Shown here in pieces: positions 28,794 to 41,419 of a stretch of DNA of 64,000 nt. Within the stretch, counting starts at the first letter, position 1. Each line of letters starts with the position of its first letter. This stretch comes from Bartonella sp. AR 15-3 (GTDB taxonomy: Bacteria; Pseudomonadota; Alphaproteobacteria; Rhizobiales; Rhizobiaceae): contig NZ_MUYE01000001.1 of assembly GCF_002022445.1 (NCBI RefSeq), positions 620,001 through 684,000 of the forward strand, in the 5' to 3' direction. The notes beneath the pieces were generated by a model, which made no database searches, was not told the DNA's origin, and saw only the letters and a program-made list of their open reading frames with translations. Both the position numbers and the translations under genes were made by a program.

Positions 28794-29470
28794 TGTCTGT
28801 ACGTCGTCTTGCCGATGATATCCATCAGCCAGTGAAATTTTCTTTCACGAAAGAGAATCAAGTATGGGTGCAAAATACCATAAAGAAATATCCTGTAGGG
28901 CGTGAACAATCTGCTGTTATCCCCTTATTGATGCGTGCTCAAGAACAGGAAGGTTGGGTAACCCGTGCTGCAATTGAACATATTGCTGAAATACTTTCTA
29001 TGGCTTATATTCGTGTTTTAGAGGTCGCGACTTTTTACACTCAATTTCAACTAAAACCAGTTGGAACAAAGGCGCATATTCAGGTTTGTGGTACGACTCC
29101 TTGTATGCTACGTGGTTCTGAAGAATTGATCAAAGTTTGTCAAAAAAAAATTCATTATAAGCCTTTCGTTACTAATCAAAATGGCACATTGTCATGGGAG
29201 GAAGTTGAGTGTCTTGGTGCCTGTGTTAATGCTCCAATGGTTATGATTTTCAAAGATACTTATGAAGATCTTACAGCTGAGCGTCTTGAAGAAATTATCG
29301 ATGCATTTGAGGCAGGTAGAGGTTCTAATATAGCTGTAGGACCACAAAATAATCGTAAATCATCAGAACCTATTAGTGGTTTAACTTCTTTAGTTGATGG
29401 GAATAAAAATAAAATGAAATCATTTAAATCTTCAAAGAAAAAGAGAAATGAAGGCATAGAAGTTGGATAA
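28793..29470 (+). CDS. nuoE: NADH-quinone oxidoreductase subunit E
   Basis: NuoE is the 24-kDa thioredoxin-like subunit carrying a 2Fe-2S cluster (N1a). The ligands are seen in CGTTPCMLRGSEEL and ECLGACVNAPM. The 225-residue protein has a lysine- and serine-rich C-terminal tail after residue 175, ending KSSKKKRNEGIEVG, beyond the conserved domain; such tails are known in alphaproteobacterial NuoE. ATG shares one base with the nuoD stop. Confidence 0.96.
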   Translation: MSVRRLADDIHQPVKFSFTKENQVWVQNTIKKYPVGREQSAVIPLLMRAQEQEGWVTRAAIEHIAEILSMAYIRVLEVATFYTQFQLKPVGTKAHIQVCGTTPCMLRGSEELIKVCQKKIHYKPFVTNQNGTLSWEEVECLGACVNAPMVMIFKDTYEDLTAERLEEIIDAFEAGRGSNIAVGPQNNRKSSEPISGLTSLVDGNKNKMKSFKSSKKKRNEGIEVG

Positions 29471-29588
29471 ATATTTCTTTGAATTGAATAAAACATCTAA
29501 ATATACAATAAAATTTTTGGAAAAATGTTAAAAAATTGAATTAGGAAAATGCTAAAAATGCATTCAGTTGTAGAAAAAAAGGTGGGGT

Positions 29589-30896
29589 ATGCTGGCTGAT
29601 AAGGATCGCATTTTCACCAATATTTATGGTTTGAAAGATAAATCATTGAAAGCTGCGGTATTGCGTGGACATTGGGATGGTACCAAAGCGATTATTGAAA
29701 AAGGCCGTGATTGGATTATTGATGAAATGAAAGCCTCAGGCTTACGTGGTCGTGGCGGTGCTGGTTTTCCTACTGGTATGAAGTGGTCATTTATGCCAAA
29801 ACAAAGTGATGGTCGGCCTCATTATTTGGTCGTGAATGCAGATGAGTCGGAGCCAGGAACATGTAAAGATCGTGATATTTTAAGACACGATCCCCATACT
29901 TTAATTGAAGGATGTGTGATTGCTACTTTTGCAATGGGAGCAAATGTTGCTTTTATTTATGTCCGTGGTGAATATATTCGTGAACGTGAAGCGCTTCAGG
30001 CTGCAATTGATGAGTGTTATGAAGCGGGATTACTTGGCAAAAAGACTAAGTATGGTCATGTTTGTGATATTATTGTTCATCATGGTGCTGGAGCTTACAT
30101 TTGCGGTGAAGAGACAGCCCTTCTTGAAAGCCTTGAGGGAAAAAAAGGCCAGCCTCGATTAAAACCTCCATTCCCTGCAAATATGGGAGTTTATGGTTGT
30201 CCAACAACTGTTAACAATGTGGAATCTATTGCAGTTGTTCCTACGATTTTACGTCGAGGTGCTTCGTGGTTTTCATCGATTGGTCGACCAAACAATGTTG
30301 GAACAAAATTGTTTATGATTTCTGGACATGTTAATGCGCCTTGTACATTCGAAGAAGCTCTAGGTGTTTCTTTTCGTGAATTGATTGAAAAACACACAGG
30401 TGGTATTCGCGGTGGATGGAATAATCTTTTAGCAGTTATTCCAGGGGGTGCTTCTTGTCCGATTGTGCGTGGAGAAGATATGATAAATGCCATTATGGAT
30501 TTCGATGGGATGCGGGATGTTGGCTCTTCTTTTGGGACAGGTGGTGCGATTGTCATGGACAAATCAACTGATATCATTAAGGCAATTTGGCGTATAGCGG
30601 CTTTTTTTAAACATGAAAGCTGTGGTCAATGTACACCGTGTCGTGAAGGAACTGGGTGGATGATGCGTCTTTTGGGGCGTATGGTTGAAGGAAGAGCGCA
30701 AAAACGCGAAATTGATCTTCTATTTGAGGTTTCTAAACAGGTTGAAGGCCATACTATTTGTGCACTTGGAGATGCTGCAGCATGGCCTATACAAGGTTTA
30801 ATTCGTAATTTTCGTTCAGAGATCGAACAAAGAATTGATAATTATACGCGAAGTGCAGTTCAAAGCAAAAATATTACTTTGGAAACAATAAAATAA
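29589..30896 (+). CDS. nuoF: NADH-quinone oxidoreductase subunit F
   Basis: NuoF is the flavin subunit that oxidises NADH. The 435-residue protein has the NADH/FMN-binding glycine-rich [52 protein letters not shown], and the 4Fe-4S (N3) ligands [13 protein letters not shown] plus [22 protein letters not shown] precedes the ATG. It is separated from nuoE by 118 bp. Confidence 0.97.
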   Translation: MLADKDRIFTNIYGLKDKSLKAAVLRGHWDGTKAIIEKGRDWIIDEMKASGLRGRGGAGFPTGMKWSFMPKQSDGRPHYLVVNADESEPGTCKDRDILRHDPHTLIEGCVIATFAMGANVAFIYVRGEYIREREALQAAIDECYEAGLLGKKTKYGHVCDIIVHHGAGAYICGEETALLESLEGKKGQPRLKPPFPANMGVYGCPTTVNNVESIAVVPTILRRGASWFSSIGRPNNVGTKLFMISGHVNAPCTFEEALGVSFRELIEKHTGGIRGGWNNLLAVIPGGASCPIVRGEDMINAIMDFDGMRDVGSSFGTGGAIVMDKSTDIIKAIWRIAAFFKHESCGQCTPCREGTGWMMRLLGRMVEGRAQKREIDLLFEVSKQVEGHTICALGDAAAWPIQGLIRNFRSEIEQRIDNYTRSAVQSKNITLETIK

Positions 30897-30960
30897 AGAG
30901 TTTTGTTTTTTAAAATAATGAAATACAAATTAAGTAGGTTATTCGCGGGTTGGATTTGTG

Positions 30961-33030
30961 ATGATAAGTATTAAAGTTGATGGTAAAGAAATTGAAGTTC
31001 CCGACCACTACACATTGCTTCAAGCTGCTGAGGCCGCGGGTGCTGAGATACCACGTTTTTGTTTTCACGAAGCTTTATCAATTGCTGGGAATTGTCGTAT
31101 GTGTTTGGTTGAGGTCAAAGGTGGACCTCCAAAACCACAGGCTTCTTGTGCTATGGGAGTTCGTGATTTACGATTAGGACCGAACGGTGAGATGCCTGAA
31201 ATATTTATCAATACGGAAATGGTCAAAAAAGCCCGTGAAGGCGTTATGGAATTTCTCCTCATTAACCATCCATTAGATTGTCCTGTATGTGATCAAGGTG
31301 GTGAATGTGATCTTCAAGATCAAGCAATTTTTTATGGGCGTGATTGTTCTCGCTATACAGAAGATAAACGCGCGGTTGAAGATAAGTATATTGGACCTCT
31401 TGTAAAAACTGTTATGACACGATGTATTCATTGTACACGTTGTGTTCGTTTTACAACAGAGATTGCAGGTGTTTCAGATCTTGGTTTAATTGGACGTGGT
31501 GAAGATGCTGAAATTACGACATATCTTGAAAGAGCTATGACATCTGAATTGCAGGGCAATGTTATTGATCTTTGTCCAGTAGGTGCTTTAACTTCAAAAC
31601 CTTATGCATTTTCTGCGCGTCCATGGGAATTGATTAAAACAGAGTCGATTGATGTGATGGATGCTCTTGGTAGTGCTATTCGCATTGACAGCCGAGGGCG
31701 TGAAGTTATGCGAATTGTGCCACGCATTAATAAAGATATAAATGAGGAATGGATTTCAGATAAAACACGTTTTATTTGGGATGGATTGCGCACTCAAAGA
31801 CTTGATAAACCGTATGTTCGAAAAGATGGTAAACTTCAGCCTGTAAGTTGGTCGGAAGCTTTTGAAAAAATTAAAATGGTTATATCTAAAACTTCAGCAA
31901 AAAAAATTGGAGCAATTGCTGGAGATCTTGTATCTATTGAAGAAATGTATGCACTTAAATTATTATTGCTTTCATTGGGTTCAAAGGCCTTTGACTGTCG
32001 CCAAAGGGGTATGGTTTTATCACCTGAATTAGGGCGTTCGAGTTATATTTTTAATCCTACTATCGCAGGTATCGAATATGCTGATGCATTGTTAATTGTA
32101 GGATCTAATCCACGTGCTGAGGCTGCTGTTTTAAATGCACGTATTTTAAAACGTCAACGAGTAGGAAGAATTCCAATTGCGTTAATCGGAGAGCAGGTCG
32201 ATTTGCGTTATCCATATTCTTATCTTGGTGCTGGTACTGATGCATTAGATACACTTATTAGTGGAGAGAATGTATTTTTTGATGTACTAAAAAAAGCTGA
32301 GAGGCCGCTTATTCTTATTGGGGAGGGTGCCATTTCAGGTAAGGAAGGTTTATCTGTTTTAAAGAATCTTGCAAAACTAGCGGATATTGTTGGAGCTCTT
32401 AGTGAAGAATGGAATGGATTTGGCATTCTTCATAATGCTGCGTCGATTGTTGGAGGATTAGATATTGGTTTTACCTATAAATTGGGAGTTAAAAATATTG
32501 TTAAAACCTGTGAGGTTCTATTTTTACTTAGCGCTGATGAAGTAGAATTAACCAATAAAAAAGCCTTTGTAATTTATATTGGTAGCCATGGTGATAACGG
32601 CGCGCATGCTGCTGATGTGATTTTACCGGCCTCTGCTTATACTGAGAAATCAGGGCTTTATGTTAATACAGAAGGTCGTGTTCAGATGACAAATCGAGCT
32701 GGTTTTGCTCCAGGTGAAGCAAAGGAGGATTGGGCTATTTTACGTGCTTTATCTGATGTTTTAAATAAAAAGCTTCCATTTGATTCATTATCTCAATTGA
32801 GACAAAATTTATTTAATGATTTTCCACATCTTTGTGCCATTGATAATATAGCTCCTTCATGTATAAATGATCTTAAAGCTTTGAGTTCACAAATAATTGT
32901 TCTGAAACCACAAAAATTTACTTCTATGATTAAAGACTTTTATTTAACAAATCCAATAGCACGTGCTTCTGCAGTTATGGCAGAATGTTCATCTCTTGCG
33001 AAAAGTCACACTGCAGAAGCTATGAACTAA
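30961..33030 (+). CDS. nuoG: NADH-quinone oxidoreductase subunit G
   Basis: NuoG is the large 75-kDa Fe-S subunit of the N module. The 689-residue protein begins with a ferredoxin-like 2Fe-2S domain ([20 protein letters not shown]), then the His/Cys cluster region [38 protein letters not shown] and [16 protein letters not shown], followed by a molybdopterin-oxidoreductase-like domain without cofactor. ATG 30961 is preferred over the adjacent GTG 30958; they differ by one residue. Confidence 0.96.
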   Translation: MISIKVDGKEIEVPDHYTLLQAAEAAGAEIPRFCFHEALSIAGNCRMCLVEVKGGPPKPQASCAMGVRDLRLGPNGEMPEIFINTEMVKKAREGVMEFLLINHPLDCPVCDQGGECDLQDQAIFYGRDCSRYTEDKRAVEDKYIGPLVKTVMTRCIHCTRCVRFTTEIAGVSDLGLIGRGEDAEITTYLERAMTSELQGNVIDLCPVGALTSKPYAFSARPWELIKTESIDVMDALGSAIRIDSRGREVMRIVPRINKDINEEWISDKTRFIWDGLRTQRLDKPYVRKDGKLQPVSWSEAFEKIKMVISKTSAKKIGAIAGDLVSIEEMYALKLLLLSLGSKAFDCRQRGMVLSPELGRSSYIFNPTIAGIEYADALLIVGSNPRAEAAVLNARILKRQRVGRIPIALIGEQVDLRYPYSYLGAGTDALDTLISGENVFFDVLKKAERPLILIGEGAISGKEGLSVLKNLAKLADIVGALSEEWNGFGILHNAASIVGGLDIGFTYKLGVKNIVKTCEVLFLLSADEVELTNKKAFVIYIGSHGDNGAHAADVILPASAYTEKSGLYVNTEGRVQMTNRAGFAPGEAKEDWAILRALSDVLNKKLPFDSLSQLRQNLFNDFPHLCAIDNIAPSCINDLKALSSQIIVLKPQKFTSMIKDFYLTNPIARASAVMAECSSLAKSHTAEAMN

Positions 33031-33055
33031 GGACAAAGGGGAAAAAGGAACAATT

Positions 33056-34102
33056 ATGTGCGATTTCTTTATGGCCTGGCTATTGCCATTATTGATTATA
33101 GTGGGTAAAACGCTTATTCTTTTAGTTGTTCTTTTGATTTTGATCGCTTATTTGCTTTATGCAGATAGGAAAATTTGGGCAGCTGTACAATTACGGCGTG
33201 GACCGAATGTTGTTGGTCCATGGGGGCTGTTGCAGTCTTTCGCAGACTTAATAAAATTTGCTGTTAAAGAACCAATTATTCCTGCTGGTGCTAATAAAGG
33301 TGTTTTTCTTCTTGCTCCTTTTGTTTCAGCAGCACTTGCTTTATCAACATGGGCAGTTGTTCCGGTTAATGAAGGTTGGGAAATTGCAAGTATTAATGTT
33401 GGTTTATTGTATATACTGGCTATTTCTTCTCTTGAAGTTTATGGTGTTATCATGGGAGGATGGGCATCGAATTCGAAATATCCTTTTTTAGGAGCTCTTC
33501 GTTCAGCGGCACAAATGGTTTCTTATGAAGTTTCAATTGGTCTTGTTCTTGTTACAGTTGTTTTAGTAAGTGGTTCATTAGATCTTACAGTAATTGTTCT
33601 TGAACAGAATAATGGTTTTGGAAAGAATATTGGTTTGCCATTCAGTAGTTTTCTTGATTGGAATTGGTTAGTTCTTTTTCCAATGTTTGTTATATTTTTC
33701 ATTTCTGCACTTGCAGAAACAAATCGACCCCCTTTTGATTTAGTTGAGGCAGAATCTGAGCTTGTTGCTGGACACATGGTTGAATATTCTTCAACTCCTT
33801 ATATGCTTTTTTTTCTTGGTGAATACGTTGCAATTGTTTTAATGTGTGCATTGACAACTATTTTGTTTTTAGGTGGTTGGTTACCTCCTTTTGATGTATG
33901 GTGGCTTAATTGGATCCCTGGTGTCATTTGGTTTGTTTTGAAAGTTTGTTTTGTATTTTTTTGGTTTGCTATGGTTAAAGCATTTGTACCCCGCTATCGT
34001 TATGATCAGTTAATGCGTCTTGGTTGGAAGGTATTCCTTCCTATTTCATTGGCAATGGTTGTAATGACTGCTGCTGTTTTGCAATATACTGGTTCAGCTT
34101 AA
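33056..34102 (+). CDS. nuoH: NADH-quinone oxidoreductase subunit H
   Basis: NuoH (ND1) is the membrane subunit that forms the quinone entry channel. The 348-residue protein has about eight helices and the conserved loops [46 protein letters not shown] and [19 protein letters not shown]. It ends with [17 protein letters not shown]. It lies 25 bp after nuoG. Confidence 0.97.
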   Translation: MCDFFMAWLLPLLIIVGKTLILLVVLLILIAYLLYADRKIWAAVQLRRGPNVVGPWGLLQSFADLIKFAVKEPIIPAGANKGVFLLAPFVSAALALSTWAVVPVNEGWEIASINVGLLYILAISSLEVYGVIMGGWASNSKYPFLGALRSAAQMVSYEVSIGLVLVTVVLVSGSLDLTVIVLEQNNGFGKNIGLPFSSFLDWNWLVLFPMFVIFFISALAETNRPPFDLVEAESELVAGHMVEYSSTPYMLFFLGEYVAIVLMCALTTILFLGGWLPPFDVWWLNWIPGVIWFVLKVCFVFFWFAMVKAFVPRYRYDQLMRLGWKVFLPISLAMVVMTAAVLQYTGSA

Positions 34103-34115
34103 GAGGAAATCTTAT

Positions 34116-34607
34116 ATGTCAAGTCTTATTCAAGCAGCAAAATCACTTCTTTTATTAGAATTTATAAGTGCCTTTTTTTTAGCAATGCGTCAGTTTTTTT
34201 CTCCGAAACCTACAATTAATTATCCTCATGAAAAAGGTTTTGTTTCTGCACGTTTTCGTGGTGAGCATGCTTTGCGTCGCTATCCAAATGGGGAAGAACG
34301 GTGTATCGCATGTAAATTATGTGAAGCAATTTGTCCTGCGCAGGCTATTACAATTGAAGCAAGTCCTCGACGTAATGACGGTACACGTAGAGCTATTCGT
34401 TATGATATTGATATGGTCAAGTGTATCTATTGTGGTTTTTGTCAAGAGGCTTGTCCAGTTGATGCTATTGTAGAAGGTCCGAATTTTGAGTTTGCAACAG
34501 AAACGCGTGAAGAACTTTATTATAATAAAGAAAAGCTTTTAAATAATGGAGATCGTTGGGAGCGAGAAATTGCTCGCAATATATTAATAGATTCACCTTA
34601 TCGTTAG
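34116..34607 (+). CDS. nuoI: NADH-quinone oxidoreductase subunit I
   Basis: NuoI carries two 4Fe-4S clusters (N6a, N6b). Both ferredoxin motifs are complete: [16 protein letters not shown] and [16 protein letters not shown]. The 163-residue length and the N-terminal amphipathic segment [17 protein letters not shown] are typical of the alphaproteobacterial and mitochondrial form (TYKY). Confidence 0.97.
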   Translation: MSSLIQAAKSLLLLEFISAFFLAMRQFFSPKPTINYPHEKGFVSARFRGEHALRRYPNGEERCIACKLCEAICPAQAITIEASPRRNDGTRRAIRYDIDMVKCIYCGFCQEACPVDAIVEGPNFEFATETREELYYNKEKLLNNGDRWEREIARNILIDSPYR

Positions 34608-34685
34608 GTGTATTGTTAAATGGAGTAGTCGGATAATGTATCCGATAAGAATAGTCAGGTATGAATTTTTATGCCTATTGTTTAA

Positions 34686-35324
34686 TTGATTGAGGGGAAG
34701 TCCATGCTAACAGGTCTAGCGGTGGCATTTTTCTATATTTTTGCTTTCATTATGCTTATAAGTGCGGTCATTGTTGTTACTGCGCGTAATCCTGTTCATT
34801 CAGTTCTATTTTTAATATTAGTGTTTTTTAATGCTGCAGTTTTATTTTTACTTGCAGGAGCAGAATTTTTAGGGCTTATCTTATTAGTTGTATATGTTGG
34901 TGCTGTAGCAGTATTATTTTTATTTGTAGTTATGATGCTTGATGTTGACTTTGCTGAATTGAAAAGTGGCGCACTCAAATATGCTCCTATTGGTTCTTTT
35001 ATTGGTATTATTATAGCTATAGAGCTTATTTTTGTTTTTATTAGCAACGGTTTTTCTCTAGTTTCAGGGGTTCATATTACACAACCAATGCCAGATTTAG
35101 CACAACGAACAAATACCCAAGCACTAGGAGATATCCTCTATACAGATTATGTTTTTTACTTTCAAATTTCAGGAATAATTTTATTAGTTGCAATGATTGG
35201 CGCTATTGTTTTGACACTTCGTCACAGATCAGGGATTAAACGACAGTCCATTGCAGCTCAAGTCGCGAGAACAGCTGAAAATGCAATTGAAATCAAAAAA
35301 GTTGAATCAGGTAAAGGTATTTAG
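34686..35324 (+). CDS. nuoJ: NADH-quinone oxidoreductase subunit J
   Basis: NuoJ (ND6) is a small membrane subunit. The protein has five predicted helices with [19 protein letters not shown] and [26 protein letters not shown], both diagnostic. The start at 34686 (MIEGKSM) is a TTG; an internal ATG at 34704 (MLTGLAVAF) fits homologues slightly better and has GAGGGGA upstream. A short polar tail follows the last helix. Confidence 0.94.
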   Translation: MIEGKSMLTGLAVAFFYIFAFIMLISAVIVVTARNPVHSVLFLILVFFNAAVLFLLAGAEFLGLILLVVYVGAVAVLFLFVVMMLDVDFAELKSGALKYAPIGSFIGIIIAIELIFVFISNGFSLVSGVHITQPMPDLAQRTNTQALGDILYTDYVFYFQISGIILLVAMIGAIVLTLRHRSGIKRQSIAAQVARTAENAIEIKKVESGKGI

Positions 35325-35337
35325 CGGAAAAATTATT

Positions 35338-35646
35338 ATGTACATTGATATCGTTCATTATCTCATTGTTTCTGTATTGATATTTACAATTGGTATTTTG
35401 GGTATTTTTCTAAATAGAAAGAATGTGATTGTTATTCTTATGTCAATTGAGCTTATATTGCTTTCAGTCAATCTTAATTTTGTTGCGTTTTCAGCTTTTC
35501 TTCATGATTTAGTTGGGCAAGTATTTTCTTTATTTATCTTGACAGTAGCAGCTGCTGAAGCAGCAATTGCTCTAGCAATTCTTGTTGTCTTTTTTCGTAA
35601 TCGTGGTTCCATTGCGGTTGAAGATGTTAATGTGATGAAGGGTTGA
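35338..35646 (+). CDS. nuoK: NADH-quinone oxidoreductase subunit K
   Basis: NuoK (ND4L) is a three-helix membrane subunit with conserved glutamates. The 102-residue protein starts [16 protein letters not shown] and includes [21 protein letters not shown] and [14 protein letters not shown], which carry the two key Glu residues. A longer in-frame start at 35251 lies within nuoJ and is unlikely; ATG 35338 lies 13 bp after the nuoJ stop. Confidence 0.95.
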   Translation: MYIDIVHYLIVSVLIFTIGILGIFLNRKNVIVILMSIELILLSVNLNFVAFSAFLHDLVGQVFSLFILTVAAAEAAIALAILVVFFRNRGSIAVEDVNVMKG

Positions 35647-35652
35647 TAACTG

Positions 35653-37617
35653 ATGTATTATATGATCGTTTTTCTCCCGCTTTTAGGTTTTTTAATTGCT
35701 GCAATAGCTGGAAAGACTATAGCTCCTCGTGTCAGTGAGCTCGTAACGTCTAGTTTTATGCTGATTGTTGCTGGATTATCATGGATCTCTTTTTTGAGTG
35801 TAACTTTTGGCAATGCTTCAACGGTTGATATACCGCTATTGCCATGGATAGGTATTGGTAAATTAGTATTTGATTGGTCTTTGCGTATTGATACGTTAAC
35901 AGCTGTTATGCTTGTTGTAGTGAATAGTGTCTCAGCATTAGTCCATATTTATTCAATTGGTTATATGCATCATGATCCTTCAAGAGCTCGTTTTTTTGCT
36001 TATCTCTCTTTATTTACATTTATGATGTTGATGTTGGTGACGGCTAATAATCTAATTCAAATGTTTTTTGGATGGGAAGGTGTTGGCCTTGTATCTTATT
36101 TGCTGATTGGTTTTTGGTTTCAGCGGGATTCGGCTAATAAAGCAGCAATGAAAGCTTTTATAGTTAATCGTGTTGGAGATTTTGGTTTTCTATTAGGAAT
36201 CTTCAATATTTTTGTTTTATTTCAGTCAGTTAATTTTATAGATATTTTTACAAAAGCTGCAGACAATAATTTTATAAAAGGCATGACGTTTTTAGGTGGT
36301 CATTTTGCTGGACAAACAGTAATTACTATTACATGTCTTCTTTTATTTGTTGGTGCTATGGGTAAATCAGCACAATTTCTTTTACACACATGGCTTCCTG
36401 ATGCGATGGAGGGACCAACTCCAGTATCTGCGCTCATTCATGCAGCCACAATGGTAACAGCTGGTGTTTTTATGATAGCGCGTATGTCACCGATTTTTGA
36501 ACTTTCTCCAAATGCTTTAACAGTAATCATTGTTATTGGATCAACCACAGCATTTTTTGCCGCAACTATAGGAGTTGTACAAAATGATATCAAACGTGTT
36601 ATTGCTTATTCTACTTGTTCACAGCTTGGTTATATGTTTGTTGGCCTAGGAGTTGGGGCTTATGGAGCAGCTATTTTCCATCTTTTTACGCATGCTTTTT
36701 TTAAAGCCTTATTATTTCTCGGTGCAGGTTCTGTAATTCATGCTGTTTCTGATGAGCAAGATATGCGAAAGATGGGTGGTTTATATAAACATATAAAAAC
36801 GACTTATTGGATGATGTTTATAGGGACTATTGCATTAACCGGTTTTGGGATACCTGGAACTATTTTTGGTACTGCAGGATTTTTTTCAAAAGATGCTATT
36901 ATAGAATCTACCTTTGCATCGCATAATATTGTATCAGAATACGCTTTTTGGCTCCTTATTTTATCTGCTTTATTAACGAGTTTTTATTCTTGGCGACTTG
37001 TATTTATGACATTTCATGGTAAGACGCGTGCAACTGTTGATGTTATGCATCATGTGCATGAATCAGCTCCAGTTATGTTAATTCCATTATTTGTTTTATC
37101 TATTGGAGCACTATTTGCGGGCGTAATTTTTCAACCTTATTTTTGGGGTGACTTTTATGATTCTTTTTGGAAAGAGGCATTATTTACAGGAAATCATAAT
37201 CATATTCTTCATGAAGCGCACAATGTACCCAACTGGGTAAAATGGTCACCATTTACAGCGATGATTTTGGGGGGTATTTTAGCTTATTTATTTTATATTT
37301 TAGTTCCTTCAATTCCTAAAAGAATTGCTGAATTTTTACCTATATTATACCGATTTCTTTATAATAAATGGTACTTTGATGAAATTTATAATATTTTATT
37401 TGTTCGTTCTGCTTTGGGGATTGGCAACTTTTTTTGGAAAATAGGTGACAATAAGATTATTGATGGTTTAGGCCCAAATGGCATTGCGGCGCGTATTATT
37501 AATATCACAAATAAAGTTGTTCGCATGCAAACAGGTTATCTTTATCATTATGCATATGCAATCCTGATTGGTGTGGCAATACTGATTACATGGATGATGA
37601 TCAGGAGCTTAAATTGA
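35653..37617 (+). CDS. nuoL: NADH-quinone oxidoreductase subunit L
   Basis: NuoL (ND5) is the distal antiporter-like proton-pumping subunit with the long lateral helix. The 654-residue protein has [22 protein letters not shown], the key [46 protein letters not shown] (TM lysine and histidine region) and [19 protein letters not shown]. The stop overlaps the nuoM start (TGATG). Confidence 0.97.
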   Translation: MYYMIVFLPLLGFLIAAIAGKTIAPRVSELVTSSFMLIVAGLSWISFLSVTFGNASTVDIPLLPWIGIGKLVFDWSLRIDTLTAVMLVVVNSVSALVHIYSIGYMHHDPSRARFFAYLSLFTFMMLMLVTANNLIQMFFGWEGVGLVSYLLIGFWFQRDSANKAAMKAFIVNRVGDFGFLLGIFNIFVLFQSVNFIDIFTKAADNNFIKGMTFLGGHFAGQTVITITCLLLFVGAMGKSAQFLLHTWLPDAMEGPTPVSALIHAATMVTAGVFMIARMSPIFELSPNALTVIIVIGSTTAFFAATIGVVQNDIKRVIAYSTCSQLGYMFVGLGVGAYGAAIFHLFTHAFFKALLFLGAGSVIHAVSDEQDMRKMGGLYKHIKTTYWMMFIGTIALTGFGIPGTIFGTAGFFSKDAIIESTFASHNIVSEYAFWLLILSALLTSFYSWRLVFMTFHGKTRATVDVMHHVHESAPVMLIPLFVLSIGALFAGVIFQPYFWGDFYDSFWKEALFTGNHNHILHEAHNVPNWVKWSPFTAMILGGILAYLFYILVPSIPKRIAEFLPILYRFLYNKWYFDEIYNILFVRSALGIGNFFWKIGDNKIIDGLGPNGIAARIINITNKVVRMQTGYLYHYAYAILIGVAILITWMMIRSLN

Positions 37618-39086
37618 TGACCGACTGGCCTATTCTTTCTACTGTTACTTTTTTACCGCTTATTGGTGTGTTTCTGATTTTGTTAATTAAGGATGATAGT
37701 GAAGCAGCAAAAAGCAATATACGTAATGTAGCATTTTTTACGACTGTGTTTGTTTTTATTATTTCTTTAGTTATTTGGGCAGGATTTGATACTACAAACT
37801 CTGATTTTCAGATGGTTGAGAAATTCCATTGGTTAGGTAGTGGTATTAGTTATCATATGGGTATCGATGGCATTTCTGTACTTTTTGTTGTCCTTTCAGC
37901 TTTTCTATTACCTTTCTGTATTTTAGCAAGTTGGAATACTATTCAGGATAGATTAAAAGATTACATGGTTGCTTTTCTTCTTCTCGAAGTTGCAATTATT
38001 GGAGTTTTTTGTGCTCTTGATGCAATCTTATTTTATATCTTTTTTGAAGGTAGTCTTATTCCAATGTTTATTATTATCGGCGTTTGGGGTGGAGTGCGTC
38101 GTGTTTATGCAAGTATGAAATTTTTCTTATATACTTTGCTTGGCTCAGTGCTCATGCTGGTTGCTATCATGGTTATGTATTGGGAAGCAGGAACACTTGA
38201 TATACCGACTTTGTTAACCTACCAGTTTACTACACATATGCAGATATGGTTGTGGCTTGCATTTTTTGCTTCTTTTGCTGTTAAAATGCCAATGTGGCCA
38301 TTTCATACATGGTTACCTGATGCACATGTAGAGGCACCCACGGCAGGTTCTGTTATTTTAGCTGGTGTATTACTTAAATTAGGTGGTTATGGTTTTATTC
38401 GCTTTTCGTTACCAATGTTTCCTATTGCTTCAGCTGATTTTTCTTCTTTAGTTTTCACGTTATCACTTATTGCAATTATTTACACATCGTTAGTCGCGCT
38501 TGTTCAAAATGATATAAAGAAACTTATTGCTTATTCATCAGTGGCGCATATGGGATACGTAACGATGGGCATTTTTTCTGCTAATGAACAAGGTATTCAA
38601 GGTGCTATTTATCAGATGTTATCGCATGGAATTGTTTCAGCAGCTTTATTTCTTTGTGTCGGAATAATTTATAATCGCTTACATACACGTGAAATTTCAG
38701 CGTTTGGTGGTTTAGTAAATAATATGCCCAAATATGCTGTTGTTTTCTTGATTTTTACTATGGCAAATGTTGGGTTACCTGGAAGCTCAGGATTTATAGG
38801 CGAGTTTTTAACTCTAATAGGTGTTTTTCAAGCTAATAAATTTGTCGCTGTTTTTGCTACAACTGGCGTTATTTTATCAGCAGCTTATGCACTTTACCTT
38901 TATAGGCGCGTCGTTTTTGGCTCTTCAGAAAAAGAAAATTTAAAAGTTCTTCTTGATCTATCGCCAATAGAAAAATTCACCCTTTATCCAATGGTTATTC
39001 TTACAATATTTTTTGGTGTTTATCCAAGACCAATTTTTAAAACAACAATATCTGCAGTAGAATCTCTGATCAAGCAGCTGCATTAA
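37617..39086 (+). CDS. nuoM: NADH-quinone oxidoreductase subunit M
   Basis: NuoM (ND4) is an antiporter-like proton-pumping subunit. The 489-residue protein begins [15 protein letters not shown] and contains [39 protein letters not shown] and [22 protein letters not shown] 37617 shares a base with the nuoL stop and has AGGAG upstream; a start at 37590 inside nuoL is less likely. Confidence 0.97.
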   Translation: MTDWPILSTVTFLPLIGVFLILLIKDDSEAAKSNIRNVAFFTTVFVFIISLVIWAGFDTTNSDFQMVEKFHWLGSGISYHMGIDGISVLFVVLSAFLLPFCILASWNTIQDRLKDYMVAFLLLEVAIIGVFCALDAILFYIFFEGSLIPMFIIIGVWGGVRRVYASMKFFLYTLLGSVLMLVAIMVMYWEAGTLDIPTLLTYQFTTHMQIWLWLAFFASFAVKMPMWPFHTWLPDAHVEAPTAGSVILAGVLLKLGGYGFIRFSLPMFPIASADFSSLVFTLSLIAIIYTSLVALVQNDIKKLIAYSSVAHMGYVTMGIFSANEQGIQGAIYQMLSHGIVSAALFLCVGIIYNRLHTREISAFGGLVNNMPKYAVVFLIFTMANVGLPGSSGFIGEFLTLIGVFQANKFVAVFATTGVILSAAYALYLYRRVVFGSSEKENLKVLLDLSPIEKFTLYPMVILTIFFGVYPRPIFKTTISAVESLIKQLH

Positions 39087-39103
39087 ATAAAAGATGAACG
39101 CTC

Positions 39104-40558
39104 ATGCAAAGTGAAATAATAACTCAATTAGTATTAATTGTTCCTGAAATTTTAATTGCATTGGGAGGAATAACACTACTTTTAATAGGTGTTTATTCCG
39201 GTGTACATTCATATTTAACTGTTACAGGTTTGGCAATTGCTCTTCTTATTGCAACTATTGTTGTCATGATAATTTTTCCCAAAAGCGGTCTCTTTTTTAC
39301 AGATGCGCTCATCATTGATTCTTTTAGCCGCTATATGAAAATCTTAACGCTTATTGGTGCATTATTTGCTCTCATTATGTCTGTTTCTTTTACCTGTGCT
39401 CAAAAATTTGATATATTTGAATTTCCAGTATTGGTTTTGTTTGCGACCCTTGGTATGATGTTCATGATTTCAGCAGGTAATATGCTGTCTCTTTATATGG
39501 GCTTAGAATTACAATCTTTATCCTTGTATGTTTTAGCTGCTATTAATCGTAATAATGTTAAATCCTCTGAAGCAGGATTAAAATATTTTGTTTTAGGTGC
39601 ATTGTCTTCAGGATTACTGCTTTACGGTATTTCATTGCTTTATGGTTTTACTGGTCAGATTGGCTTCCATGAAATTGCATTGGCTTTAAAAGGTAAGCCT
39701 TTACAGTTAGGCGTCATTTTTGGAATTGTGTTTATTTTAGCTGGTTTAGCTTTTAAAATTTCTGCAGTTCCATTTCATATGTGGACTCCTGATGTTTATG
39801 AAGGTGCACCAACACCTATTACAGCGTTTTTTGCTGGTGCGCCTAAAGTTGCAGCAATGGCATTAATTATTCGTATAATTGTTGCTGCTTTTATTCCACT
39901 TAATAACTCTGATAATCTTATGCCTGCGTGGCAACAAATTATAATATTTATAGCGATTGCATCAATGATATTAGGTGCATTTGCTGCAATTGGTCAAAGT
40001 AATATTAAGCGTCTAATGGCTTATTCATCGATTAGTCATATGGGATATGCTCTTGTCGGGTTAGCTGCAGGAAATATGCTTGGAGTAAAGGGTGTTATCA
40101 TTTATATGACTATTTATCTTGCTATGGTACTTGGTTCATTTTCTTTCATTCTTGGTATGCGATCGCATGATGGAAATCTTGAAAATATTTATGACCTTGC
40201 AGGATTAGCAAAAAACAATCCATTTATGGCTATTATTATGACAATACAACTTTTTTCTTTAGCAAGTATACCACCTATGGCAGGATTTTTTGGGAAATGG
40301 TATACATTTTCTGCAGCTGTTCATGCAGGTCTTACTCCGCTTGCTGTCGTTGGTGTATTGACTTCTGTGGTTGGTGCTTTTTATTATTTGCGTGTCATCA
40401 AAATTATGTGGTTTGATAATGCAAAAGCTGACTTTATTTCTTTATCAAGTGAACTTAAGTTTTGTCTTAGTCTTTCTGCATTGTTCATTTTATTTTACGT
40501 ATTTTTTGGAGTTTTGTTTTCTGAATTAGCAGAACAAGCCGCTGCAGTGTTGTTTTAG
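39104..40558 (+). CDS. nuoN: NADH-quinone oxidoreductase subunit N
   Basis: NuoN (ND2) is the third antiporter-like membrane subunit. The 484-residue protein has [46 protein letters not shown] and [19 protein letters not shown]. With nuoA to nuoM it completes all 13 subunit genes expected for a separate-nuoC/nuoD enzyme, with no gene missing and no insertion. Its stop is adjacent to, or overlaps, the birA start. Confidence 0.96.
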   Translation: MQSEIITQLVLIVPEILIALGGITLLLIGVYSGVHSYLTVTGLAIALLIATIVVMIIFPKSGLFFTDALIIDSFSRYMKILTLIGALFALIMSVSFTCAQKFDIFEFPVLVLFATLGMMFMISAGNMLSLYMGLELQSLSLYVLAAINRNNVKSSEAGLKYFVLGALSSGLLLYGISLLYGFTGQIGFHEIALALKGKPLQLGVIFGIVFILAGLAFKISAVPFHMWTPDVYEGAPTPITAFFAGAPKVAAMALIIRIIVAAFIPLNNSDNLMPAWQQIIIFIAIASMILGAFAAIGQSNIKRLMAYSSISHMGYALVGLAAGNMLGVKGVIIYMTIYLAMVLGSFSFILGMRSHDGNLENIYDLAGLAKNNPFMAIIMTIQLFSLASIPPMAGFFGKWYTFSAAVHAGLTPLAVVGVLTSVVGAFYYLRVIKIMWFDNAKADFISLSSELKFCLSLSALFILFYVFFGVLFSELAEQAAAVLF

Positions 40559-41367
40559 TGAATATGTTTTATGTATTGTCAGATTTTGCACAAAAACAAG
40601 GGTATGATATTGAGACATATGAAAGTGTTGATTCAACAAATCTTGTTGCACAGCGAAAGGCATATTCTGGTCATCATGGTTATCTTTGGATTGTTGCGAA
40701 TGAGCAGACCCAAGGGAGAGCCAGAAGAGGAAGAATATGGAGTAGTCCAAAAGGAAACCTTTATTCTAGCCTTTTATTAATTGATGATATTATCGATCAG
40801 ACTGCTGCTCAGCTTAGTTTTGTTGCAGGAGTAAGTATGTTAGAGGCTATCAAACAATTTATAAAAAATGAAAAACAAGCTAATAATATTGTTAGCTTGA
40901 AATGGCCAAATGATATTTTGCTTAAAGGAGCTAAAAGCTGTGGGATTTTGCTTGAGCTTTTCAAACTAACTTCACAAAAATATGCATTAGTTATTGGTAT
41001 TGGCATGAATGTAGAATACCATTATGAAGACGCACCATATCCAACTTCAAGTATAAAGAATATTGGTTTGAGTATTGATAAAAAAGAATTATTTATGGCT
41101 CTAACGCAATGTTTTGCTGAAAATTATCTTCTTTGGAAACAACCCTGTGGTTGTGATATAATTCGTAAAAAATGGCTTTTATCTTGTTCTCATCTTGGGC
41201 AACCTATTAAAGTGATCAGTGATGAAAGGATCATTGAAGGTATTTTTGATGGTCTTGATTGTGATTTTAACTGTATTGTAAAACAAAAAAACGGTCAGCA
41301 GGTAATCATAACATCTGGAGATGTTCATTTTGGTTTAGCTGCTTCTGCTGATGTGGGCCGTAATTGA
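40558..41367 (+). CDS. birA: Biotin-[acetyl-CoA-carboxylase] ligase
   Basis: BirA attaches biotin to the biotin carboxyl carrier protein. The roughly 268-residue protein has the active-site loop QGRARRGRIWSSPKGNLYSSL (GRGRRGR-like), LKWPNDILLKGAKSCGILLE and a small C-terminal SH3-like domain. There is no N-terminal helix-turn-helix, so it is the non-repressor type. The start is GTG 40558, overlapping nuoN, or ATG 40564; neither has a strong SD. Its place directly after nuoN is conserved in the Hyphomicrobiales. Confidence 0.92.
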   Translation: MNMFYVLSDFAQKQGYDIETYESVDSTNLVAQRKAYSGHHGYLWIVANEQTQGRARRGRIWSSPKGNLYSSLLLIDDIIDQTAAQLSFVAGVSMLEAIKQFIKNEKQANNIVSLKWPNDILLKGAKSCGILLELFKLTSQKYALVIGIGMNVEYHYEDAPYPTSSIKNIGLSIDKKELFMALTQCFAENYLLWKQPCGCDIIRKKWLLSCSHLGQPIKVISDERIIEGIFDGLDCDFNCIVKQKNGQQVIITSGDVHFGLAASADVGRN

Positions 41368-41419
41368 CTTATAAAGTTTTATTTCAGCATGAGTTATCTT
41401 AATAATTTAGGAGACATTT